Assembly (NCBI GenBank): GCA_023454395.1
Contig: JAEYFY010000463.1
Span: 1-16,903 of the forward strand
DNA from: Pseudomonadota bacterium
GTDB lineage: Bacteria; Pseudomonadota; Gammaproteobacteria; Enterobacterales; Enterobacteriaceae
DNA: 16,903 nucleotides
Reading direction: 5' to 3'
Made by a program: the position numbers and the translations under genes. The notes under the pieces are model-generated. The model did no database searches and was not told the DNA's origin. It saw nothing but the letters and a program-made list of their open reading frames with translations. Shown piece by piece: positions 1 to 9,400 of this stretch (position 1 is the first letter of the stretch; every line of letters begins with the position of its first letter).

Positions 1-1133
<1,133 letters not shown>

Positions 1134-1134
1134 C

Positions 1135-2544
1135 ATGGGTAAAACATTATATCAAAAAATTTATGATGCACATGTTGTCAGAGAAGTGAGTGATGAAACA
1201 CCCATTCTGTATATCGATAGACATTTAGTGCATGAAGTGACATCACCTCAAGCCTTTGATGGATTAAGAACCAAAGGTCGCCCTGTTCGTCAACCGAATA
1301 AAACCTTTGCAACGATGGATCACAACGTATCAACACAAACTAAAGATATTAATGCTTGTGGTGATATGGCAAGAATTCAAATGCAAGAGTTAATGAAAAA
1401 CTGCCAAGAATTTGGTGTCACACTGTATGACTTAAACCATCCTTATCAAGGGATTGTTCATGTAATGGGGCCAGAACAAGGCTTAACCTTACCGGGAATG
1501 ACTATTGTTTGCGGTGATTCACATACAGCAACTCATGGTGCTTTTGGTTCATTAGCTTTTGGGATTGGAACTTCTGAAGTTGAACATGTTTTAGCCACTC
1601 AGACCTTAAAACAGTCTCGTGCTAAAACATTAAAGATAGAAGTTCAGGGAAAAACCGCCATTGGGATCACAGCAAAAGACATCGTATTAGCCATTATCGG
1701 CAGATTAGGCAGTGCGGGTGGAACAGGCTATATCGTTGAATTTGCAGGTGAAGCCATTGAAGCCTTAAGCATGGAAGGTCGAATGACCTTATGTAACATG
1801 GCGATTGAGATGGGTGCTAAAGCGGGTTTAGTCGCACCCGATGACACCACTTTTGATTACTTAAAAGGGCGTCAATTTGCGCCTAAAGATCAGGCATGGG
1901 ATGAAGCCGTCGCTTATTGGAGAACCTTAAAATCTGATGATGATGCAACTTTTGATGCCACAGTGACTATCAATGCTGCCGATATCGCGCCACAAGTTAC
2001 ATGGGGCACTAATCCTGGACAAGTTATTGCTATTGACCAAATAGTTCCGTTATTAGATAGCTTTAGTGATCCGGTTGAACGCGCTTCTGCTGAAAAGGCC
2101 TTAGCTTATATGGGATTAAGTGAAGGTGTTAACTTAACCGATATCGCTATCGACAAAGTCTTTATAGGCTCTTGTACAAACTCACGTATTGAAGATTTAC
2201 GAGCTGCTGCTGAAATTGCAAAAGGTCATAAAGTTGCCTCTCATGTTCAAGCGATTGTTGTTCCAGGATCAGGACCTGTTAAAGCTCAAGCGGAAGCAGA
2301 AGGTTTAGATAAAATCTTTATTGAAGCTGGTTTTGAATGGCGCTTACCGGGTTGTTCAATGTGTTTGGCAATGAATAACGACCGATTAAATCCGGGTGAA
2401 CGTTGTGCATCCACCAGCAACCGTAACTTTGAAGGTCGCCAAGGTCGTGGAGGTCGAACACACTTAGTCAGTCCTGCAATGGCAGCGGCAGCGGCTATTA
2501 ATGGTCATTTTGCAGATGTTCGTACATTTGCAGTGGCATCTTAA
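1135..2544 (+). CDS. leuC: 3-isopropylmalate dehydratase large subunit
   Basis: LeuC is the iron-sulfur subunit of isopropylmalate isomerase, which interconverts 2- and 3-isopropylmalate together with LeuD. The ATG at 1135 gives [15 protein letters not shown], matching the family N-terminus, and yields 469 residues (E. coli LeuC has 466). The longer in-frame reading from 1063 would overlap leuB by about 70 bases and adds 24 residues unlike the family, so it was not used. The three cysteines that hold the 4Fe-4S cluster are C347 ([11 protein letters not shown]), C407 and C410 (GCSMCLAMN). The aconitase-type motifs [16 protein letters not shown] and ATQTL are also present. It is followed by leuD after eight bases. 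Confidence 0.97.
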   Translation: MGKTLYQKIYDAHVVREVSDETPILYIDRHLVHEVTSPQAFDGLRTKGRPVRQPNKTFATMDHNVSTQTKDINACGDMARIQMQELMKNCQEFGVTLYDLNHPYQGIVHVMGPEQGLTLPGMTIVCGDSHTATHGAFGSLAFGIGTSEVEHVLATQTLKQSRAKTLKIEVQGKTAIGITAKDIVLAIIGRLGSAGGTGYIVEFAGEAIEALSMEGRMTLCNMAIEMGAKAGLVAPDDTTFDYLKGRQFAPKDQAWDEAVAYWRTLKSDDDATFDATVTINAADIAPQVTWGTNPGQVIAIDQIVPLLDSFSDPVERASAEKALAYMGLSEGVNLTDIAIDKVFIGSCTNSRIEDLRAAAEIAKGHKVASHVQAIVVPGSGPVKAQAEAEGLDKIFIEAGFEWRLPGCSMCLAMNNDRLNPGERCASTSNRNFEGRQGRGGRTHLVSPAMAAAAAINGHFADVRTFAVAS

Positions 2545-2552
2545 AGGAGAAG

Positions 2553-3158
2553 ATGATGAATAAATTTACTCAACACACGGGTATTGCGGTTCCTTTAGAT
2601 GCGGCAAATGTAGATACCGATGCCATTATTCCTAAGCAATTTTTGCAGAAAGTAACGCGTACTGGTTTTGGTAAACACCTGTTTCATGATTGGCGTTTTC
2701 TGGATGATGAAGGCACACAGCCTAATCCTACATTTATTTTAAATCAGCCAATTTATCAAGGTGCTTCTATTTTATTAGCACGAGAAAACTTTGGTTGTGG
2801 ATCATCTCGTGAACACGCACCTTGGGCATTAACTGATTATGGTTTTCATGCTGTTATCGCCCCCAGTTTTGCTGATATTTTTTATGGAAATTCATTTAAT
2901 AATCAATTATTACCAATCAAATTAAGTGATGATGAAGTCTCACAATTATTTGATTGGGTAAAAGAACATGCAGGTACACCGATTACTGTCGATTTAGTGG
3001 CACAAGAGGTCAGAGCGGGTGAATTACATTTCTCTTTTGAAATCGACTCATTTCGCCGCTACTGCATGATTGAAGGATTAGACAGCATTGGATTAACGCT
3101 ACAACACCAAGATGATATTAGTGCGTATGAGGCAAAACAGCCCGCCTTTATGCGCTAA
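2553..3158 (+). CDS. leuD: 3-isopropylmalate dehydratase small subunit
   Basis: LeuD supplies the mobile swivel domain that completes the active site of the LeuCD isomerase. The product is 201 residues from 2553, the same length as E. coli LeuD. It contains the conserved blocks [31 protein letters not shown] and [18 protein letters not shown], and ends in the family-typical [10 protein letters not shown]. Two ATG codons stand in tandem at 2553 and 2556. The AGGAG at 2545-2549 is only three bases from the first and six from the second, so translation may really begin at 2556, giving 200 residues. It is the last gene of the operon, and a strong terminator follows. Confidence 0.96.
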   Translation: MMNKFTQHTGIAVPLDAANVDTDAIIPKQFLQKVTRTGFGKHLFHDWRFLDDEGTQPNPTFILNQPIYQGASILLARENFGCGSSREHAPWALTDYGFHAVIAPSFADIFYGNSFNNQLLPIKLSDDEVSQLFDWVKEHAGTPITVDLVAQEVRAGELHFSFEIDSFRRYCMIEGLDSIGLTLQHQDDISAYEAKQPAFMR

Positions 3159-3213
3159 CTAAAGTCATTTTTCACCTTCTTCTACTTTCTGTGATGTTTA
3201 CTTTGTCATTCTT

Positions 3214-3241
3214 GCCGTAAATTCGTTTACGGCTTTTTTTT
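3214..3241 (+). terminator. Intrinsic terminator of the leucine operon
   Basis: An eight-base-pair perfect stem, GCCGTAAA (3214-3221) and TTTACGGC (3226-3233), closes on a stable TTCG tetraloop. It is followed by eight T residues (3234-3241) on the + strand. It lies 55 bases after the leuD stop and is the expected end of the leu transcript. Confidence 0.9.
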
Positions 3242-3246
3242 GCCTA

Positions 3247-3358
3247 ATAAAAAAGCCAGTGATTAAACATCACTGGCCGGTAATCACCGAATGCTCAAAT
3301 GGGGGAGTCTGTCAGTATTCGTAATTTGTGATAACTAACATGAGAGCTAACTTTAAAC
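3247..3358 (-). ncRNA. sgrS: SgrS-like sugar-phosphate stress small RNA
   Basis: Between leuD and sgrR, divergent from sgrR as in E. coli, the - strand carries the 3' half typical of SgrS. This is a TGAG-CATT-CGGTG segment (complement of 3285-3297) corresponding to the E. coli seed TGAG-TATT-GGTG that pairs with the ptsG ribosome binding site. A GC-rich terminator stem follows: GCCAGTGAT (3255-3263), loop, ATCACTGGC (3269-3277), and then a run of T on the - strand (3254 downwards). Known role in the family: made when sugar phosphates accumulate, it blocks ptsG translation with Hfq. The 3' end is well defined. The 5' end near 3358 is a guess from weak promoter-like sequence. At about 110 nt it is much shorter than the 227-nt E. 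coli RNA, and no SgrT-like reading frame is visible. Confidence 0.7.
3255..3277 (-). terminator. Terminator hairpin of the sgrS-like RNA
   Basis: A nine-base-pair perfect inverted repeat (3255-3263 with 3269-3277, loop TAAAC on the + strand) is followed on the - strand by six T residues from 3254 downwards. In SgrS the terminator and its long U tail are also the Hfq contact site. It faces the leu terminator, so the two transcripts end against each other about 15 bases apart. Confidence 0.85.
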
Positions 3359-3380
3359 ACAGACATTATCGGTCTAATAT
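3352..3380 (+). promoter_or_regulatory. Likely sgrR promoter
   Basis: A -35-like TTTAAA (3352-3357) and a -10-like TAATAT (3375-3380) are separated by exactly 17 bases, placing a start near 3387 and the sgrR ATG about 38 bases later. The same stretch must hold the divergent sgrS start and, by analogy with E. coli, the SgrR operator that gives autorepression and sgrS activation. No operator could be defined from one sequence. Confidence 0.45.
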
Positions 3381-3424
3381 AAGGAAATTAAAATTGATCA
3401 CTTTATCAAAGGATTTCCTCTTTT

Positions 3425-5104
3425 ATGACCTCACCCCGCTTAGAGTTACAATTTATTCGCTTATGGCAAGCCTTTCAGGGAAAAGCAACTGAAACAACAT
3501 TACAAGAATTAGCGCAAACCCTGCATTGCACACGTCGTCATGTCCGCTCTTTATTAAATAAGATGCAAGAAACAGGTTGGATAAATTGGCAAGCAGAAGT
3601 CGGTCGAGGTAAAAAATCGACGCTTATTTTTCACTCTAATGCGCTAGAGATCCAACAAAATCGCGCTGAAAGATTAATAGAAGAGAATGATATTGAAAAG
3701 CTTGTCGCACTAATGGGCGATAAAGATTCTGTACGCCAAATGGTGCTTTCACAAATTGAAAAAAGCTTTCATCCCGGTCAACAACTACTGCGCATTATTT
3801 ACTATCGCCCCTTTAGAAATTTATTACCGGGCACACCATTAAGACGTTCTGAATTACATTTAATGAGTCAGATATTCAACTCATTAATACACTTAAAAGA
3901 GGAAAATGGGGAAATTGAAGCCGAATTAGCGCATCATTGGCAAATGATCACAGAGCAACATTGGCGATTTTATTTACGCCCTGCTGTCTATTTCCATCAT
4001 GGTCGTGAACTCACTCTTGCAGATATCAGCACGTCTTTAATGAGAATGAAACACTGCAACCCTCTTTATGCACATATAGAACAAATTTCCTCACCTCAAC
4101 CTTATGTACTCGATATTTATTTAAGCGAAGCAGATAAGCAATTTGCAACGTTATTAGGTAGTCCACAAGCTGTTATTTTACCGCAAGAATGGGCATCACT
4201 TCCCTCTTTTGCACAACACCCTATTGGCACTGGCGCTTATCAAGTTATCGCTAATGATAAAAATAAGCTGCAAATCAAAGCCTTTAATCGCTATTTTGGC
4301 TTACGGGCGCTATTGGATGAAATTGATATTTGGGTCGTTCCTGAACTAAATAACAAAATGGTTTGTTCAACTATTCATTTAACGGACGATGATACTAATA
4401 AAGATCCACTAGAAAGTCGTAAAGAAGAAGGATGTTATTTTCTTCTCTATGATAGTCGCTCGAAGCAGTGCCAACAGACTGAAATAAGAGAATGGTTAAG
4501 CAGTGTATTAACTCCTGTTAATATGCTCACACATTGCGATCCTTTCTACCAACGCCACTGGTTTCCAGCTTATGGGTTATTACTTCATTGGCATCACAGT
4601 AAATTAATACGCCAGCATCCTAAACCGACTTCATTAACAAAACTCACTGTTACTCTTTATAAAGAGCATCATGAATACAGCACTATTGCAGACTTAATAA
4701 AAAGTATTTTATCTCAATATGATATTGAACTGACCATTCAAGTGCTGGATTATGAACAATGGTATTACGGTGAAGCTGAGAGTGATATTTGGTTGGCGAC
4801 AGTAAACTTTTATAAGCCTTTAGAGTTCTCAATTTTTGCTGCACTTTATGAGTTACCACTCTTTCACCAATGTTTGGGCGCATCGTTCTCACAAGAGCTA
4901 ACATTATGGCACCAAAAATCTTTGCCTCTTGAAGGGTGGTGTCGCCAGCTAACACAAGATATTTGGCTTTATCCTTTATTTCACCATTTATTAGAGCTAC
5001 AAGGGCAGAGAACCATACGAGGTGTCAAAATGAATACTTTTGGTTGGTTTGATTTTAAATCAGCGTGGTTTACACCTGATATTGATATACCAAGATTAAA
5101 ATAG
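3425..5104 (+). CDS. sgrR: SgrR, transcriptional regulator of sgrS
   Basis: SgrR senses glucose-phosphate stress, activates the small RNA SgrS and represses its own gene. The 559-residue product (E. coli 551) begins with a winged-helix DNA-binding domain (about residues 1-110). There, TTLQELAQTLHCTRRHVRSLL is the recognition-helix region and GWINWQAEVGRGKKSTL the wing. The rest resembles the solute-binding family 5 proteins of peptide and nickel ABC transporters, which fits small-molecule sensing; there is no signal peptide, so it is cytoplasmic. An AAAGGA sequence at 3408-3413 lies 11 bases before the ATG, a rather long spacing. In E. coli sgrR sits beside thiBPQ, setA and the leu operon. 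Here the leu side and the sgrS neighbour are kept, but thiB and setA are absent. Confidence 0.93.
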   Translation: MTSPRLELQFIRLWQAFQGKATETTLQELAQTLHCTRRHVRSLLNKMQETGWINWQAEVGRGKKSTLIFHSNALEIQQNRAERLIEENDIEKLVALMGDKDSVRQMVLSQIEKSFHPGQQLLRIIYYRPFRNLLPGTPLRRSELHLMSQIFNSLIHLKEENGEIEAELAHHWQMITEQHWRFYLRPAVYFHHGRELTLADISTSLMRMKHCNPLYAHIEQISSPQPYVLDIYLSEADKQFATLLGSPQAVILPQEWASLPSFAQHPIGTGAYQVIANDKNKLQIKAFNRYFGLRALLDEIDIWVVPELNNKMVCSTIHLTDDDTNKDPLESRKEEGCYFLLYDSRSKQCQQTEIREWLSSVLTPVNMLTHCDPFYQRHWFPAYGLLLHWHHSKLIRQHPKPTSLTKLTVTLYKEHHEYSTIADLIKSILSQYDIELTIQVLDYEQWYYGEAESDIWLATVNFYKPLEFSIFAALYELPLFHQCLGASFSQELTLWHQKSLPLEGWCRQLTQDIWLYPLFHHLLELQGQRTIRGVKMNTFGWFDFKSAWFTPDIDIPRLK

Positions 5105-5411
5105 GTTATCGTCTCTTTTCCGTGTGCAAATTAGCCATTATTTACGTTAATTCACAGAAACCTTGAAAGTTATAAACACCCACATAAATGCTTAGGGGAT
5201 TTATTCACTTTTTCTGTGGATATCTATGTGAAAAAGAGTGAGATAATCAGGGTATAGTTTTTATATTGTTGGAAAGGCTGTTGATACAATTTTTAAAATA
5301 TCACTTATAATTCAAATTAGTAGCTAGATTTCAATGCCTATTTCAGCGATTGGATAAAACAATTAAAATACACACCTGCTTAAATCGCGCAAAAAATAGC
5401 CACAGGGTGTT

Positions 5412-5420
5412 TTATCCACA
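5412..5420 (+). promoter_or_regulatory. Perfect DnaA box
   Basis: TTATCCACA matches the high-affinity 9-mer bound by DnaA domain IV exactly. It is one of two perfect copies in this gap, 110 bases apart and in opposite orientation. It is a likely core element of the DARS2-like region. Confidence 0.75.
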
Positions 5421-5530
5421 GGTTATGCCGATTAGTTAGACAAAATAGGATAATTTTGGCAAATATCTGCAAAAGTCAAGGCTGTAAATCAGAACAGTGA
5501 TCTCACTTTCTGTGAGTTATCCCATAAAGC

Positions 5531-5539
5531 TGTGGATAA
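5531..5539 (-). promoter_or_regulatory. Perfect DnaA box, inverted
   Basis: TGTGGATAA on the + strand is the exact reverse complement of the consensus 9-mer. It lies just after a degenerate TTATCCCAT at 5518-5526, so a locally paired arrangement of a weak and a strong box is possible. Confidence 0.75.
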
Positions 5540-5727
5540 CCTAGTGTAAAAGCCTGTTTATGATTTCAGGATAACCGTGCACAACTTGGAATTATAAATT
5601 TCAATTGGCGAGTTAACTCAAAAAAATGATGATATATCATGCTATTATGATTTAAATAAAATAAAGCTAAATACGTTATCAATAACCTGTTTTTTCTGTC
5701 TATTATTTATACAAGAAGATAATAACT

Positions 5728-6405
5728 ATGTTTACGCCACCAGTAGCGCCCGAAAATGAGCAAGTTTTATTTGAACGAGCAAAAGCGCTTGCAGGTTATA
5801 CTTTTGGTGAACTTGCCGCTTTTGCACAACTTCCTATCCCAATGGATCTTAAAAGGGATAAAGGCTGGGTAGGTATGTTGTTGGAATATTATTTAGGAGC
5901 AAGTGCAGGTAGCAAACCGGAGCAAGACTTCAGTGAATTGGGCATTGAACTTAAAACAATTCCGATTGATAGATTAGGAATGCCTTTAGAAACGACTTTT
6001 GTTTGTGTCGCAGCATTAACCGGAAACAGCGGTATTACATGGGAAAACAGCCATGTAAAACGTAAACTCTCAAAAGTATTATGGGTGCCTGTTGAAGGAG
6101 AAAGGGAAATACCATTAGCACAACGTCGCGTTGCTTCACCATTACTTTGGCGCCCTAATAGTACAGAAGAAGAACTGTTACGTCATGATTGGGAAGAACT
6201 AATGGATATGATTGTGTTGGGTAAAGTAGAAAGCATTACCGCACGTCACGGACAAGTCTTACAAATCCGCCCGAAAGCAGCTAATAGCAAGGCATTAACC
6301 GAAGCCATTGGTGAGGATGGACAACGTATTATGACATTGCCAAGAGGCTTTTATTTAAAAAAGAATTTTACCGCGCCACTGCTTGCTCGTTATTTTCAAC
6401 TTTAA
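5728..6405 (+). CDS. mutH: DNA mismatch repair endonuclease MutH
   Basis: MutH nicks the unmethylated strand at hemimethylated GATC after activation by MutS and MutL, directing repair to the new strand. The product is 225 residues (E. coli 229). The restriction-enzyme-like catalytic set is intact: E53 in [10 protein letters not shown]67 in EQDFSELG, and E74 and K76 in the ELK of GIELKTIP, three positions earlier than E56, D70, E77 and K79 of E. coli. Conserved blocks [26 protein letters not shown] and [20 protein letters not shown] follow. The start is preceded by AAGAAGATAATAACT, a weak purine-rich ribosome site. In E. coli the upstream neighbour is rppH; here it is sgrR. Confidence 0.97.
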   Translation: MFTPPVAPENEQVLFERAKALAGYTFGELAAFAQLPIPMDLKRDKGWVGMLLEYYLGASAGSKPEQDFSELGIELKTIPIDRLGMPLETTFVCVAALTGNSGITWENSHVKRKLSKVLWVPVEGEREIPLAQRRVASPLLWRPNSTEEELLRHDWEELMDMIVLGKVESITARHGQVLQIRPKAANSKALTEAIGEDGQRIMTLPRGFYLKKNFTAPLLARYFQL

Positions 6406-6440
6406 CGTTATCATATTTAAGCTATTTGTTATCAATAAAA

Positions 6441-6469
6441 CAGCCCCAAATTTATTGGAGCTGTTTTTT
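6441..6469. terminator. Bidirectional-looking terminator between mutH and the toxin gene
   Basis: CAGC (6441-6444) plus CCAA (6446-6449) pair with TTGG (6455-6458) plus GCTG (6460-6463), with one C-A mismatch. T residues at 6464-6469 follow on the + strand, ending mutH transcription. Read from the other strand, the same stem is followed by TTTTATT, so it can also end the convergent toxin transcript. Confidence 0.8.
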
Positions 6470-6497
6470 AAGTGATGGGATCTCAATGATTAAAAAA

Positions 6498-9400
6498 TCA
6501 CAACTGCTTTTCCACTAATGCCAAAGGTGACCATGTCGATAACGAAATAGTTTCGTGATTGTTCACAACAGTAAATTGTTGCTGATTGAATGTTGCCATA
6601 TCTTGGATAATATTTGCCAACCCTTGTAATGATAACTCTGAGGATGTTTCAGTAACTGAAATAACCGGTTTCTGTTCTTTTTCATTAACCTCATTTACTG
6701 CCACTTTTACATTTAGTGTAAATTGCTTATCTTGAGTTTGATATTGTGTATTATTTCCCACTTGAGATGAAATCAATGTTTCATGTTCCGCCAATCCAGT
6801 CACTAAAATATGACTGTTTTTTCCTTCATCATAAACCGTCACATGACCTTGTCGTTTTTGCACCACATATACATTGCTACCTTCACCGCCACTCAGATAA
6901 TCATGACCAAATTGAGAAATTAACAAATCGTTGCCTTCACCTCCACTCAAGCGATCATTACCTTCCCCTGCGATTAAAATATGATGCCCTTTATTAAAAA
7001 GAATATTATCATCACCTTTTCCACCATCAATAACTGAGCTAGTATTATTACGATTAATAACAATATCATTCCCATCATTCAGTTCAAGAATAGGCAATAA
7101 ATCAATGAGTTCTTTTGGTTTGTCTGCAAGTGTTGCTGATAATAGTGTTGAATTAAGCACTACCGAACTAGCACCATAGGCAGATAATGCTGCTTTATTT
7201 AAACTAAGTGATTCAGGGATCACCAATACATCATCACTTTTGCTTATATTTAAATTCAAATTAACAACAGGCATAAGCAAATTTGAATGACTATCTTTAG
7301 TTGGTAATGTAAAAACAACATTATCTTTATCTATTAATCGAATAGTCGCGTTGGTATCAACAATTTTATTTAATAGATCTGGTTCGAAACATAGCGTTAA
7401 ATAATCATCAGGAAGATAACGATGAGATAAAAGACCATCTTTAAATGTTAAATCAAAACCACTTATATCGGTTAAAAAGAAATGGCTCACATCATTATCA
7501 GTTAATTTATCAATATGATCAGATAGTGAGATATTCACCCTTTCATTATTACTTTTTGTTAAAAATGTTTTTATTTGATAAGTATCATTTCCCTGACTTA
7601 ATTTAATGTATGAGTTAGCCTCAATACCAATATAATGATTATTTTGGTTATTGCCGTGAATACCAAATCGTAAATTTGTTCCCGATGAGAAACCACTGTA
7701 TTCAAATTCTGGCAATAATTTTATATTTCGACTCTGACTTTTAAAAGCAGTCACAACTAAATTATCACACTCATTAATATAAAAATCTTTAATTGCTAAT
7801 TTTGATTCATTATATTTCTCTAAATAACTAAATTTGTATAAGATTTTATCTTTCGTATTTTCATCCAAAGTGAGTGTAAAACCATCTTGAGTTATTAATG
7901 TATAGCGATGTGAATACGTGTTATTTACTGAATCATCATAAACATTTTTCAATGTCACAGAATGATAAATATATTTTCCCTCTTGATTTTCATTATTAAT
8001 TTTAAAATTAAAAATAATATCTTTTTTATTACGTTTTATTGATGTTATTTCATCAAAACAATAATTAAACCTTACAACACTAGATCCTAACTTATTAGTT
8101 TCATTAATAATGGTTTCAAATAATTTATTATAACTCTGTTCTAAAGAAGATCGTAAAATAACATAGCTATCATTGCCCTCACCGCCTTCAGCATAGCCTT
8201 CATTTAAGACAAGTGTATCATTTCCCCCTTTACCATATAAATGATCAACACTACCAGCACCATTTAAATAATTAGCCTCTTCATTACCCAAAATATAATC
8301 ATCACCCATTTCACTGCCAATAACATTTTCAATACTGTCTAAATAGGCAATAACTTGTTGATCTTGTATCTCTATATTCGGCATTGTATCAATAAGTTTT
8401 TTCGAATAAAAATGCCCTTCATTTTGATAAAGATAAAGTTTTGAATGAAAACTTTGGCTATTAGTTTTATCTTCTGAGTTTTGAAATTTAACGTAATTAT
8501 GTTGCAAATCGACTTTATACCCTGTGTATTTACCCGCAGTTTTTATCAGACGAAGTGTGTCATTTCCTTCTCTACCATAAAAACGGCTCGCATAATGAGG
8601 TGACTCAGATGCAAAGACATTAAATACATCATCTTTTAAACCCCCACTTAATCGCTTAGTGCCATTATAAATATCAAATGTATTTTGAGTTATTGAGGGT
8701 GCAGCAATAATATCGTTACCATTGTGTGTATTAAAATAAAGCACTGCATTTTCATGCCAATCCGAAGTATAGTATTTTTCAATATTATTAGTTTTTATTA
8801 ATCCATTCTCTAATTTACTTTCTCCTAATTTATTAATCACATATTCTTTAGTCGTTTTACTATTCTTAAAAAAATCCTCGTCCACTATTTCGCCAAAAAT
8901 AACGCTTTCATCGTCAGAAGCAATTTTTATTGTATATCGGTTTAGCTCATTAACATAAAAATCCATATCAAAAATAAGCTTTTCATCTGTAGCAATCGCT
9001 TCTTTAGGTAAATAATATTTATATGCTGTTTTTTTAGCACGCAGATAAGGAGTAATAGCTGAAATCTCTTCAGCTTCTTTTTGGCTTATATTTTGAAATA
9101 TTCGTTTGGAGATAAAATCTTTTGAAGGCATTAAAATAGAATCAGCGTTTTCTTCTATTAATGTAGGAATAACTTTATAATAATAATGCTCTTGATAAAT
9201 CTGTTTTTCATTTGTATAAAAATAGCTACTATTAGCGCTTTGTTTTTTTATTTCTTCAAAATGAGTTAGTGCTTTTTTATCAATCATCTCTTCAAGTTGA
9301 TTTTCGGTGTCTAAATATATTATCTCATTTTTCTTATCTGCCGTAATATCCCCCATAAGAAAGGCATGAAAACCATTATTGAACTCTTCTATTGGCGTAA

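Larger units (their letters stand above)
5105..5727. promoter_or_regulatory. Gene-free DnaA-box region upstream of mutH, DARS2-like
   Basis: No coding frame of useful length is seen in these 623 bases. Two perfect DnaA boxes (TTATCCACA) lie at 5412-5420 (+) and 5531-5539 (-), with one-mismatch boxes at 5201-5209 (+, TTATTCACT), 5215-5223 (-, ATATCCACA), 5148-5156 (+, TAATTCACA) and 5123-5131 (-). In E. coli the gap upstream of mutH contains DARS2, which regenerates ATP-DnaA and needs DnaA boxes plus IHF and Fis sites. The position beside mutH and the box density make this the best reading. IHF and Fis sites could not be assigned with confidence. The mutH promoter must also lie here, probably in the AT-rich 5630-5715 stretch. 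Confidence 0.6.

Noticed and set aside
4683..4955. Open frame on the - strand inside sgrR (90 codons)
   Set aside because: It is antisense to a clearly conserved gene, has no recognisable motif and no plausible ribosome site.
5105..5727. The DnaA-box cluster as the chromosomal origin oriC
   Set aside because: GATC sites are almost absent (one at 5499-5502), no tandem AT-rich 13-mers were seen, and the flanking genes are not mnmG or mioC. The mutH neighbourhood fits DARS2 better.
6746..6997. Open frame on the + strand antisense to the RTX repeats
   Set aside because: Its His-rich composition is the complement of repeated RTX codons, so it is a shadow frame. The same applies to 9703-9915 and 10828-11094.
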